A stretch of 12,094 bases of DNA from Chloroflexota bacterium. GTDB taxonomy: Bacteria > Chloroflexota > Limnocylindria > Limnocylindrales > CSP1-4. The translations under genes were made by a program, and so were the position numbers. Location: positions 1 through 12,094 of the forward strand of contig JADGQH010000075.1 in the NCBI GenBank assembly GCA_017881985.1, written 5' to 3'. Shown piece by piece: positions 1 through 8,172 of the stretch (positions are counted from its first letter, which is position 1; every line of letters begins with the position of its first letter). The notes under the pieces were generated by a model. The model saw only the letters and a program-made list of their open reading frames with translations, ran no database searches and was not told where the DNA came from.

Positions 1-575
1 TCGAGGCCCAGGTCGACGTGCGCCTCGACAGCTGGCGGGGCGGTCACGCGGCCGCGCGCATGCGACCAGCGGCCGGCCGCGACCCCCTCGCCACGAGCTG
101 CGGAGCCGACTGGGTCGTCCGGCATGCCGCCGGCGAAGAAGGTCCGGAAGAAGTCGGAGAAGTCGCCGCCGTCGCCGCCGTCGCCGGCGAACTCGAACCG
201 GATGCCGCCGCTCCCCGCTCCGGCGCCGCTCGTCCCCGAGCGCCGACTCGCGCCGGCCCCGCGGCCCGCGCCGGCGGCCGACCCGAACCCCGCAAAGGGA
301 CTGCCTGGGCCAAAGGGGTCGCCGCCCGGCCGCGCTCCCGCCCGGGCATAGTCCTGCCAGTGGACGCCCATCTCGTCGTACTGCGCCCGCTTGGCGGGGT
401 CGGCGAGGACCTCGTTCGCCTCGTTGACCTCCTTGAAACGCTCCTCAGCCGTCTTGTTGCCGGCGTTGCGGTCCGGATGATGAACGCGGGCGAGCTTCCG
501 GTAGGCCTTCTTGATCTCGGCCGGGGTGGCGGTCTTGGGAACGCCGAGGACCGCGTAATAGTCCCTGTACTCCAT
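1..575 (-). CDS. dnaJ: DnaJ/CbpA-type J-domain co-chaperone, 3' end beyond the window
   Basis: The product is a J-domain co-chaperone that would stimulate the ATPase of DnaK and deliver unfolded clients in the cytoplasm. The first 191 codons are visible and the gene runs off the left edge. Residues 1-70 form a canonical J domain (start MEYRDYYAVLGV, HPD triad at 33-35, KRAQYDEMG at the end). Residues 80-160 are a Gly/Phe/Ala-rich linker holding a GDGGDGGDF stretch from tandem Gly-Asp codons. At 180-191, VEAHVDLGL looks like the first strand of the client-binding C-terminal domain. The zinc-finger region would lie outside the window, so DnaJ and CbpA cannot be told apart. The ATG at 575 is preceded by GAGGG five bases upstream. 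The gene starts 50 nt after the lon stop and is probably the third gene of an hspR-lon-dnaJ unit. The frame is inferred by direct reverse translation and the J domain is unambiguous. Confidence 0.93.
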   Translation of the reverse strand, partial: MEYRDYYAVLGVPKTATPAEIKKAYRKLARVHHPDRNAGNKTAEERFKEVNEANEVLADPAKRAQYDEMGVHWQDYARAGARPGGDPFGPGSPFAGFGSAAGAGRGAGASRRSGTSGAGAGSGGIRFEFAGDGGDGGDFSDFFRTFFAGGMPDDPVGSAARGEGVAAGRWSHARGRVTAPPAVEAHVDLGL

Positions 576-602
576 CGACGCCCTCGTTCAGTCGGGCCGA
601 TA

Positions 603-618
603 CCGGCCGCCGGGCCGG
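603..618 (-). other. Small hairpin between lon and dnaJ
   Basis: CCGGCC (603-608) and GGCCGG (613-618) are perfect 6-bp arms around a 4-nt loop. The hairpin lies 7 nt after the lon stop codon and about 28 nt before the dnaJ start. There is no U-tract, so it is not a classical terminator. A hairpin with the same arms lies upstream of lon at 3153-3168. In DNA this rich in GC, such short dyads can arise by chance. Confidence 0.35.
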
Positions 619-625
619 GCCGTGA

Positions 626-3103
<2,478 letters not shown>

Positions 3104-3152
3104 CACGCCCTCCTGGCGCGTCTGGGACGCTGGTGCGCCCCGGTTCGTGGGA

Positions 3153-3168
3153 CCGGCCCGATGGCCGG
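3153..3168 (-). other. Small hairpin in the hspR-lon gap
   Basis: CCGGCC (3153-3158) and GGCCGG (3163-3168) pair around the 4-nt loop CGAT, about 50 nt upstream of the lon start. The arms are identical to those of the hairpin just after lon (603-618). It could be a leader structure or a processing site, or chance in GC-rich DNA. Confidence 0.3.
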
Positions 3169-3210
3169 GGCCCCTGTCCGGGGGCGCGCTGCAGGTACGG
3201 AAGGTGTCAT

Positions 3211-3232
3211 CCCGATCATTGCGCGGATCGGG
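3211..3232 (-). other. 7-bp inverted repeat downstream of hspR
   Basis: CCCGATC (3211-3217) and GATCGGG (3226-3232) are perfect arms with an 8-nt spacer. The centre lies about 50 nt after the hspR stop and about 118 nt before the lon ATG. It has no U-tract and does not match the HAIR consensus. It could be a weak terminator that lowers lon expression relative to hspR, or a protein-binding dyad. Confidence 0.35.
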
Positions 3233-3270
3233 GGCGCGGTGCGATGCAGGCGATTGTCAGATCCTCCGGG

Positions 3271-3645
3271 TCAGAACCCATGCGGTCCAGCGGGTTCGGG
3301 TTCGGGTTCGGGTTCGGCCGTGGCCGCGGCACCGCGGTCGCCGGCAGTCCATTCGTCCGAGAGGGCTTCAAGGATGCGGACCCCGAGTCGCTCTTCGAGC
3401 TCGAAGAGGATCCGGACCCCGGCCAGGTTGACCCCCCGGTCCTGGGTGAGGTGCCGGATCCACAGGATCCGGCGCAGGTCGTGGTCGGAATAGAGGCGGA
3501 TGTTCGTCGGCGTGCGGGCCGGCTCGATCAGGCCCTCGTCCTCGTAGATCCGGAGCGTCCGCGGATGCACCGCGACGATGCGGGCCGCCACGGAGATCAC
3601 GTAGACGGGGCGTTCGGGATCCGGGTCGAACCGGCTCCGCTGCAC
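3271..3645 (-). CDS. hspR: HspR, MerR-family heat-shock repressor
   Basis: This 124-residue DNA-binding protein belongs to the MerR superfamily. In known systems HspR represses chaperone and protease genes through HAIR inverted repeats, with DnaK as co-repressor. Residues 13-40 (VYVISVAARIVAVHPRTLRIYEDEGLI) are the hallmark HspR helix-turn-helix. NIRLYSDHDLRRI (48-60) is the wing and second helical element, and the leucine-rich helix around 75-95 is the probable dimer helix. The C-terminus carries a (Glu-Pro)x4 tail at 111-118, encoded by a perfect hexanucleotide repeat. The start is GTG at 3645, the only start after an in-frame TGA at 3660-3658. Its ribosome-binding site is weak. It is the first gene before lon and dnaJ, with a promoter about 270 nt upstream that contains a HAIR-like dyad, so autoregulation is likely. 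Family assignment is firm. Targets are inferred. Confidence 0.93.
   Translation of the reverse strand: MQRSRFDPDPERPVYVISVAARIVAVHPRTLRIYEDEGLIEPARTPTNIRLYSDHDLRRILWIRHLTQDRGVNLAGVRILFELEERLGVRILEALSDEWTAGDRGAAATAEPEPEPEPAGPHGF
3292..3315 (-). repeat. Hexanucleotide tandem repeat (GGGTTC)x4 in hspR
   Basis: Four perfect copies of GGGTTC on the plus strand read GAACCC on the coding strand and give Glu-Pro four times near the HspR C-terminus. Because the unit is six bases, copy-number change would lengthen or shorten the tail without breaking the frame. Confidence 0.9.
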
Positions 3646-3913
3646 TGGTCTGTTCGCTCAGCGGCGGCTGCCCGCCCCGACGAGGTCGGGCTCGGGCTGG
3701 CTGTCAGTGGGGGCCGAGATCCTGGGTCCACGGAGCGTGAAGACGTCGTCCCATGGGCTCGCTCGATGGATCACGGTCAATGCTGGCACCTCCGGGTGCG
3801 GTGGCTGGATTGGCTCCCGCCGCGCGGGCCGGGTGGCCGAATCGATGGGGCTGGGGCCTCCCCGTCGACGTGACGGTGATCCATCAACCTGCCATCCTTC
3901 CGGACACGGGCGA

Positions 3914-3943
3914 AGTATGGAACCATGACAATGGCGTTGTCAA
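3914..3943 (-). promoter_or_regulatory. Sigma70-type promoter for hspR(-lon-dnaJ)
   Basis: On the minus strand a perfect -35 box TTGACA (3943-3938) is followed by an 18-nt spacer and the -10 box CATACT (3919-3914). Transcription would start near 3907, about 260 nt upstream of the hspR GTG. It is the clearest promoter in the window. Confidence 0.65.
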
Positions 3944-3944
3944 G
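3924..3944 (-). promoter_or_regulatory. HAIR-like operator overlapping the hspR -35 box
   Basis: On the minus strand the element reads CTTGACA-N7-TGTCATG. The half-sites are symmetric at six of seven positions, and the 7-nt spacer is the same as in the known HspR-associated inverted repeat (CTTGAGT-N7-ACTCAAG). The outer CTTGA matches HAIR, while the two inner bases of each half differ. It covers the -35 box, so bound HspR would block RNA polymerase. The position and geometry are seen. Binding by this HspR is inferred. Confidence 0.55.
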
Positions 3945-4092
3945 AGTTCGGCGCAACGGTGTCCGTATCGGACCGCCGTGTGCACCCCATGACCACTGCG
4001 ACCGGCGAGGACGCCCTGCACGACGGAAGCGTGCGTCCGGCGACCCGAACGACTGGTGGGCGGTCCCGGGGTGCAGCCCGTGATGCAGGATC

Positions 4093-4119
4093 GCGACCGG
4101 CGACGCGGCCGCCGGTCGC
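4093..4119 (-). terminator. Strong 10-bp stem-loop downstream of the RCK gene
   Basis: GCGACCGGCG (4093-4102) pairs perfectly with CGCCGGTCGC (4110-4119) around a 7-nt loop. GATC on both flanks (4090-4093, 4122-4125) could extend the stem past a small bulge. It lies about 110 nt after the RCK stop codon and upstream of the hspR promoter, where a terminator for the potassium operon would be expected. There is no U-tract, so an intrinsic terminator is uncertain. Confidence 0.4.
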
Positions 4120-4165
4120 AGTGATCAACCAGTGCACGCCCGGGCCCAGGGAACGGCGCACAAGC

Positions 4166-4206
4166 CGCGCGGCGCCCGGGCTGCGGCGTGGGCTGCCCGC
4201 CGCGCG
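4166..4206 (-). terminator. 9-bp inverted repeat just after the RCK gene
   Basis: CGCGCGGCG (4166-4174) and CGCCGCGCG (4198-4206) are perfect arms separated by 23 nt. The first arm reached by the polymerase lies about 23 nt after the stop codon. This is a plausible GC-rich 3' end structure without a U-tract. The segment is itself CG-repetitive, so other pairings are possible. Confidence 0.3.
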
Positions 4207-4229
4207 CCGCGCGCCGCGATCCTGCGGGG

Positions 4230-4898
4230 CTATGCGACCGGCAAGGCTCCGATGAGCATCCCGTGGAGGGCGGGCTCGCACTCGGCGCGGCCGGCGGCGA
4301 TCACCTTGTCTCCCGCCCGGAAGACGGTATCGGGACCCACGGCCTGGGCGATCTCGTCCCGGACGAGGGCCACGACCGAGCACCCGCTCGGCAGCTGCAG
4401 CTGAAGGAGCGTCCGCCCGACCGCGGGCGACTCGACGGTGAGCTGCGCCTCGACGAGCTCGAACTCGTGGGAGAGCGGCGCCAGGTGCAGCAGCTCGTGG
4501 ACCGGGATGTCCTGCTCGATCGAGCCGAGGATCATCCGGGTCGGCGAGATCAGCTCGTCCACCCCGAGATGCTTGAAGAGCGGCTCGTTCTTCGGGTTGT
4601 TGACCCGGGCGATCGTCTTCGGGACGGCGAAGTGGTGCTTCGCCATCTGGCAGATCACGAGGTTGTCCTCGTCGTCGCCCGTGACGGCGGCGACGACATC
4701 CGCGCGGTTGGCACCCGCATCGGCGAGGGCGCTTCCCTCGCAGCCGTCCTTCGCGACCACGATCGACCCGATCTCATCGGCGATCTGGTCGGCCCGACCG
4801 CGATCCTTCTCCATGAGCACGACTTCGTGGCCGGACTCGGAGAGCTCGCGGGTCAGGTAGTAGCCGACCTTCCCTCCGCCTACGACAAGGACGAACAT
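4230..4898 (-). CDS. trkA: RCK/TrkA-family potassium transport regulator, full length
   Basis: A 222-residue cytoplasmic RCK protein. These proteins bind NAD(H), ADP or ATP and gate K+ transporters. Residues 1-125 are the Rossmann-type RCK_N domain, with the glycine motif GGGKVG at 7-12 and an acidic residue closing strand 2 (Glu30 in VVLMEKD) that would hold a nucleotide ribose. Residues 146-215 fit the RCK_C (TrkA_C) domain (FELVEAQLTVESPAVGRTL through GDKVIAAG). There is no membrane segment. It starts 2 nt after the stop of the preceding RCK gene, and GGAGG inside that gene serves as its ribosome-binding site. Adjacent paired TrkA proteins are known in actinobacteria (CeoB/CeoC of Mycobacterium). 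No TrkH or KtrB channel gene is in the window, so the nearest partner is the KimA-like transporter upstream. Family assignment is firm. The partner is inferred. Confidence 0.93.
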   Translation of the reverse strand: MFVLVVGGGKVGYYLTRELSESGHEVVLMEKDRGRADQIADEIGSIVVAKDGCEGSALADAGANRADVVAAVTGDDEDNLVICQMAKHHFAVPKTIARVNNPKNEPLFKHLGVDELISPTRMILGSIEQDIPVHELLHLAPLSHEFELVEAQLTVESPAVGRTLLQLQLPSGCSVVALVRDEIAQAVGPDTVFRAGDKVIAAGRAECEPALHGMLIGALPVA

Positions 4899-4900
4899 CC

Positions 4901-5389
4901 TCAGGCCTCCCCGTGCCCGGTGGCCGCGGCGGTCCCGATGGGCGCGTGATCATGGTCGGCGCCCGGGCGCACCGACGGCTCGCTTCCAGACGGGAGCTTC
5001 ATCGCGCCGAGCAGCGCGTCGACCATCATCGTGGTCCGGCACACCGTCCCGATTCCCAGCTCGGCATATGCCTGCGCGCGCATCGGATCGTTGACCTTCG
5101 CGTAGACGGTCCCGATGCCGAACGCCTCGCGGGCGAGCTGCGCCGCCATGATGTTCCGGTTGTCTCCCTCCGTCAGGGCAAGGAAGAAGTCGGCCCCGTC
5201 CGCGCCGGCGCGGCGGAGCGCCTCCTCGTCCGTGCCGTCTGCCCGAACCGCCTCGCCCCCGAACGTCGCCGGGAGCCGGTCGAACGCCCGGGTCAGGAGG
5301 TCGATGATGATCACGTCGTGGCCCGTGGCATCGAGCGCGGAGGCGAGGAACCCGCCGACGCGCCCGCAGCCGACGATGACCGCTTTCAT
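4901..5389 (-). CDS. RCK_N-only TrkA-family protein (no RCK_C domain)
   Basis: A 162-residue protein with one RCK_N Rossmann domain: MKAVIVGCGRVGG with the glycine motif at 7-13, Asp30 at the end of strand 2 (VIIID), and ALTEGDNRNIMAAQLA typical of TrkA_N. After about residue 135 the fold stops. Instead of an RCK_C domain there is a short tail rich in His, Asp, Gly and Ala (ADHDHAPIG..GHGEA). The ATG at 5389 is chosen over a longer in-frame option at 5437 because it overlaps the stress-protein stop in an ATGA, starts exactly at the conserved strand, and has GGGAG upstream. It ends 2 nt before the full-length RCK gene. The two may form mixed octameric rings in which this one supplies nucleotide binding but lacks the C-terminal ligand site. 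That pairing is an inference. Confidence 0.9.
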   Translation of the reverse strand: MKAVIVGCGRVGGFLASALDATGHDVIIIDLLTRAFDRLPATFGGEAVRADGTDEEALRRAGADGADFFLALTEGDNRNIMAAQLAREAFGIGTVYAKVNDPMRAQAYAELGIGTVCRTTMMVDALLGAMKLPSGSEPSVRPGADHDHAPIGTAAATGHGEA

Positions 5390-5847
5390 GCGTGGATCTC
5401 CCCTGGCATCGGCTCGCGCACCACCCAGACGGCGCACGGCGCGTTCTTGAGCACATACGGGACGGTTCTCCCGATCGCGAAGTCCCCGCCGAATCGCTTC
5501 CGATAGGGAAGCCCGACGATCAGCAGGTCCGCCCCTCGTTCGACCGCCTCGTCGACGATCGCCGCACCCACGTCGCGGGCCTGGACCAGGACGGGCTCGA
5601 GCGTTCCGCGGAGGCGCTCGGCGATCCCCTCGGCCGAGTCGAGCACGCGCTGGGCGCTCTCCGAGCGGTCGGCGACGTTGGCGTCGAGGGGCAGCGTCCA
5701 GTCGATCTCGACGACATGGATGGCCACGATCTCCGCCTTCGTCGGGCGTGCCGTCTCGACCACGAGACGGACGATCCGATCATCGCACGGGCCGCCGTTC
5801 AGAGCGACGACGACGCGGGAATAGAGCGCGACTGGCTTGTCGGCCAC
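5386..5847 (-). CDS. Universal stress protein (UspA domain)
   Basis: A 153-residue single-domain UspA protein of the adenine-nucleotide alpha-hydrolase-like fold. YSRVVVALNGG (9-19) is strand 1, IVAIHVVEI (40-48) strand 2, and ADLLIVGLP (106-114) with FAIGRTVPYVLKNAPCAVWVVR (123-144) the C-terminal nucleotide loop and last strand. The usual G-x2-G-x9-G-S/T loop is only partly kept (Gly112, Tyr in place of the second Gly, then GRT at 126-128), and the strand-1 Asp is Asn17. ATP binding is therefore uncertain. The start is GTG at 5847, with a poorly spaced AGAGG. The stop overlaps the next RCK gene by 4 nt, which implies translational coupling. USP domains often accompany K+ and amino-acid transporters, and a regulatory role toward the KimA-like transporter is a reasonable inference. 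Confidence 0.88.
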   Translation of the reverse strand: MADKPVALYSRVVVALNGGPCDDRIVRLVVETARPTKAEIVAIHVVEIDWTLPLDANVADRSESAQRVLDSAEGIAERLRGTLEPVLVQARDVGAAIVDEAVERGADLLIVGLPYRKRFGGDFAIGRTVPYVLKNAPCAVWVVREPMPGEIHA

Positions 5848-5913
5848 GGGGCGGGGGCGACCTCTTGGTCAGCGTGACGGGACCCGGGTAGGCGGGCCGC
5901 GACGGGTGGGCTC

Positions 5914-5946
5914 CGTCGGCCCGAAACGATACCACCGAGGCCGACG
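5914..5946 (-). other. 8-bp inverted repeat between the transporter and usp genes
   Basis: CGTCGGCC (5914-5921) and GGCCGACG (5939-5946) are perfect arms with a 17-nt loop, overlapping the first unit of the heptamer repeat by two bases. It lies about 50 nt after the transporter stop and could be a weak terminator or an mRNA-processing hairpin that separates the transporter message from the usp-RCK message. No U-tract is present. Confidence 0.35.
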
Positions 5947-5986
5947 AGGGGCGACGGGCGAGGGGCGAGGGGCGAGGGGCGAGGGG
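5945..5986. repeat. Heptanucleotide tandem repeat (CGAGGGG)x6
   Basis: Six units run in exact 7-nt register: CGAGGGG at 5945, CGACGGG at 5952 (one mismatch), then four perfect CGAGGGG units at 5959-5986. It begins 10 nt after the transporter stop codon and lies in the 149-nt gap before usp. Seven-base repeats in non-coding DNA can change copy number by slippage. The transcript would carry a C-rich CCCCTCG tract. Confidence 0.92.
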
Positions 5987-5996
5987 CGGGATTGTC

Positions 5997-8069
5997 TCAG
6001 TCGCCCGAGCTGTCCGGGGGCGTGTGCGGGTCGAGCCGCCCCCGACGCTCGAAGACCGCCGGTTCCTCTCCCCGATACGGGACGTTCGTGATGACGGTGT
6101 TCGGGCGGCCGAGCAGGGCCCGACGGAGCTGGCTGGTGGACTGGTTGTAGAGGATCCGTTCCCACCAGTGGCGCGGGACGTACTCCGGGATCACCACGAA
6201 CGTGATCGGCGCATCCTTGTCCGGGGTCCAGGCCTGGTCGAGCACGTCGAGGTAGGCGAGGAATGGACCTGTCAGCGCCCGGTAAGGCGACTCCACGACG
6301 ACCAGCGAGATGCCCGGGACCTGGCGCGCCCACTCGTCCCGGACCTGCTCCGCATAGGCATGGTCGTCGACGACGAGAACCGCTCGGACGTCGGGCGAGA
6401 TCGACCGGCCGACGTTGACCGCCTGGACCACCGCCCGGCTCAGGCCATTGATCGGGACGACGACGCGCTCCTCCCGGTGCGGTGCCGCGACGACCTGGTC
6501 CGGACGCAACGCGAGCTGCCGGCGTGATGTCGCGTACTGCCGGTGGATGAACTGGAAGAGCAGCACGAGCAGCGGGATCAGGACGAGGACGAGCCAGGCG
6601 CCGTCACGGAACTTGACGCTCGCGACCACCAGGAGCACCACCAGGGTGAGCAGACCCCCGAACGCATTGACGATGGCACGCCACCACCAGCCGGGCTCGC
6701 GGACGGCCAGCCAGTGGCGGACCATCCCGGTCTGCGAGAGCGTGAAGCAGACGAAGACCCCCACCGAGTAGAGCGGGATGAGGGCGTGGGTGTCGCCGTT
6801 GAAGGCGAAGAGAAGCCCGAACGCGATGGCGGCCAGGAGCACGATCCCCCAGCTGAAGGCCAGCCGGTCACCCCGGAAGGCGAACTGGCTCGGCATGAAC
6901 CCGTCCTGGGCCAGGATCGCGGCGAGCCGCGGGAACGCGTTGAAGCTCGTGTTCGCGGCCAGGAACAGGATCAGCGCTGTTGCCCCCTGGAAGATGTAGA
7001 AGAGGGGCGACGCCTGGCCGTAGGCAGACTGGGCGACGAGCGCGATGACGGTGGGGCCTCCCGAGTTGTCCTCCGACGGGAGGATCGCGAACGCGTGCGC
7101 GATGACCGTGACCCCGATGAAGATCGCCCCAAGCAGGAACGCCATGGTGACCATGGTGTTGGCCGCGTTCTTCGCCTCCGGCGGCTTGAACGCCGGGACC
7201 CCGTTGGCGATCGCCTCCACGCCGGTCAGCGCGACGGAGCCACCCGCGAAGGCCTTGAGCAGCAGGAAGATCGTCAGGACCTCGACGCCCGGACGCACGA
7301 CCTCGGGCTGGGGCGGCACCACCGGCACCGTCCCGGTGACGATGCGCGACAGGCCGATCACCACGATCCCGATGGCGAGGGCGACGAAGAGGTACGTCGG
7401 GAAGGCGAAGATGTTGCCCGACTCGCGGAGGCCGCGCAGGTTGCCGATCGTGATCAGGGCGATCGAGACGAAGGCGATCTCGATCCGGTAGTCGTACGCG
7501 GCCGGGATGATCGACTGGATCTGCTGGATCGCCGACGCGGTCGAGACCGCGACTGTCATGACGTAGTCGATCAGGAGGGCGCCGGCCGCCACCAGCCCGG
7601 CCGTCTGCGAGAGGTTCTCGCGTGCGACGACGTAGGCACCGCCGCCGGACGGGTAGGCGCGGCACACCTGCCGGTAGCTGATCGAGACGACGGTGAGCAG
7701 GATCGCGATCGCGATCGCGACCTCGATGGACAGCGTGAGGGCCGCCGCCCCGGCGACCACGAGCACGCGAAGGATCTCCTCCGTCGCATAGGCCGACGAC
7801 GAGATCGCATCCGAGCTGAAGATCGGCAGGGCGAGCTTCTTGGGCAGCCGCTCTTCCGCCTCGTCCTCGTTCGAGAGGGGGCGGCCGAACAGGGAACGGC
7901 GCAGGTTCGACCAGACGAGCGCGACGCCGGTGCGCGGCGCGGTCGCCGCCTCTTTCGCCGTGAGCATGCCCGCGCCGGTGTAGCGGAAGTACGGGGAATG
8001 CGGTCGATCCACGCGGACGCGCCGATCCCCGATCTTGCGCCCCTGCAGGGGCCGGCGGCCACCGATCAT
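5997..8069 (-). CDS. kimA: KimA-like APC-superfamily potassium transporter
   Basis: A 690-residue membrane protein with about 12 hydrophobic segments (residues 100-510) and a cytosolic C-terminal domain (530-665). The core follows B. subtilis KimA (YdaO), a K+/H+ symporter: LPIFSSDAISSSAYATEEIL, SYRQVCRAYPSGGGAYVVARENL, LRGLRESG, KAFAGGSVALTGVEAIANGVPAFK, ANTSFNAFPRLAAILA. Residues reported to bind K+ in KimA (Asp36, Tyr43, Tyr118, Thr121, Ser125, Thr230, Glu233, recalled from memory) match Asp87, Tyr94, Tyr169, Thr172, Ser176, Thr282 and Glu285 in spacing. The C-terminal domain also follows KimA (ESPYR, PRHWWERILYNQS). The first 34 residues look non-conserved and both candidate starts have weak ribosome-binding sites. 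The ATG at 7967 is the likely alternative. Amino-acid transport is the main rival function. Adjacent RCK and USP genes favour potassium. Confidence 0.88.
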   Translation of the reverse strand: MIGGRRPLQGRKIGDRRVRVDRPHSPYFRYTGAGMLTAKEAATAPRTGVALVWSNLRRSLFGRPLSNEDEAEERLPKKLALPIFSSDAISSSAYATEEILRVLVVAGAAALTLSIEVAIAIAILLTVVSISYRQVCRAYPSGGGAYVVARENLSQTAGLVAAGALLIDYVMTVAVSTASAIQQIQSIIPAAYDYRIEIAFVSIALITIGNLRGLRESGNIFAFPTYLFVALAIGIVVIGLSRIVTGTVPVVPPQPEVVRPGVEVLTIFLLLKAFAGGSVALTGVEAIANGVPAFKPPEAKNAANTMVTMAFLLGAIFIGVTVIAHAFAILPSEDNSGGPTVIALVAQSAYGQASPLFYIFQGATALILFLAANTSFNAFPRLAAILAQDGFMPSQFAFRGDRLAFSWGIVLLAAIAFGLLFAFNGDTHALIPLYSVGVFVCFTLSQTGMVRHWLAVREPGWWWRAIVNAFGGLLTLVVLLVVASVKFRDGAWLVLVLIPLLVLLFQFIHRQYATSRRQLALRPDQVVAAPHREERVVVPINGLSRAVVQAVNVGRSISPDVRAVLVVDDHAYAEQVRDEWARQVPGISLVVVESPYRALTGPFLAYLDVLDQAWTPDKDAPITFVVIPEYVPRHWWERILYNQSTSQLRRALLGRPNTVITNVPYRGEEPAVFERRGRLDPHTPPDSSGD

Positions 8070-8131
8070 GCGAAGGTTGTCACTCGAGCGTGGGGGCCAG
8101 CGCTGTCGCGACGGCCGAGGGCAAGGCCATG

Positions 8132-8137
8132 GTTATA
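8132..8137 (-). promoter_or_regulatory. Extended -10 promoter for the potassium operon
   Basis: The minus strand reads TGGTATAAC, an extended -10 (TGn plus TATAAC), 62 nt upstream of the ATG at 8069 and in the 103-nt gap after the phosphoesterase gene. No good -35 box is present at 16-18 nt, which extended -10 promoters can tolerate. A TATAAC in such GC-rich DNA stands out. Confidence 0.5.
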
Positions 8138-8150
8138 CCACCACGGCCAT

Positions 8151-8172
8151 CCGCCGCGGCGGCCGCCGGCGG
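8151..8172 (-). terminator. GC hairpin directly after the phosphoesterase stop
   Basis: CCGCCG (8151-8156) and CGGCGG (8167-8172) are arms with a 10-nt loop, adjacent to the stop codon at 8173. The sequence also contains the self-palindrome CCGCCGCGGCGG. It has no U-tract. It is a candidate 3' end of the rsmG-phosphoesterase message, upstream of the transporter promoter. Confidence 0.35.

Larger units (their letters stand above)
3646..4229. other. 584-nt intergenic region between the RCK gene and hspR
   Basis: I see no convincing gene here on either strand. It holds, from right to left, GC-rich inverted repeats just after the RCK gene (4166-4206 and 4093-4119), the hspR promoter with its HAIR-like dyad (3914-3944), and an expected hspR leader of about 260 nt. 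The leader contains small hairpins at 3786-3799 (GCACC/GGTGC) and 3676-3690 (CCCGAC/GTCGGG, 3-nt loop). A 35-codon frame at 3884-3777 on the minus strand has a plausible AAGGA upstream but an unremarkable, Pro/Arg-rich product. I do not call it a gene. No tRNA or known riboswitch fold was recognised. Confidence 0.6.

Noticed and set aside
3777..3884. A 35-codon minus-strand frame in the hspR leader with AAGGA upstream.
   Set aside because: The product is Pro/Arg/Ser-rich and unremarkable, and no comparison is available. It is kept only as a possible leader peptide within the intergenic entry.
4901..5437. A longer start for the RCK_N-only protein at 5437.
   Set aside because: The extra 16 residues precede the conserved first strand and overlap the stress-protein gene by about 50 nt, while the ATG at 5389 gives a 4-nt ATGA overlap and a ribosome-binding site.
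7701..7720. Overlapping GCGATCGC palindromes resembling the cyanobacterial HIP1 motif.
   Set aside because: They arise from repeated Ala-Ile codons in a membrane helix of the transporter and do not recur in this window.
7967..8125. A possible c-di-AMP (ydaO) riboswitch before the KimA-like gene, as in Bacillus.
   Set aside because: I read the expected leader for the conserved ydaO cores and saw none, and the stretch is short and may be partly coding.
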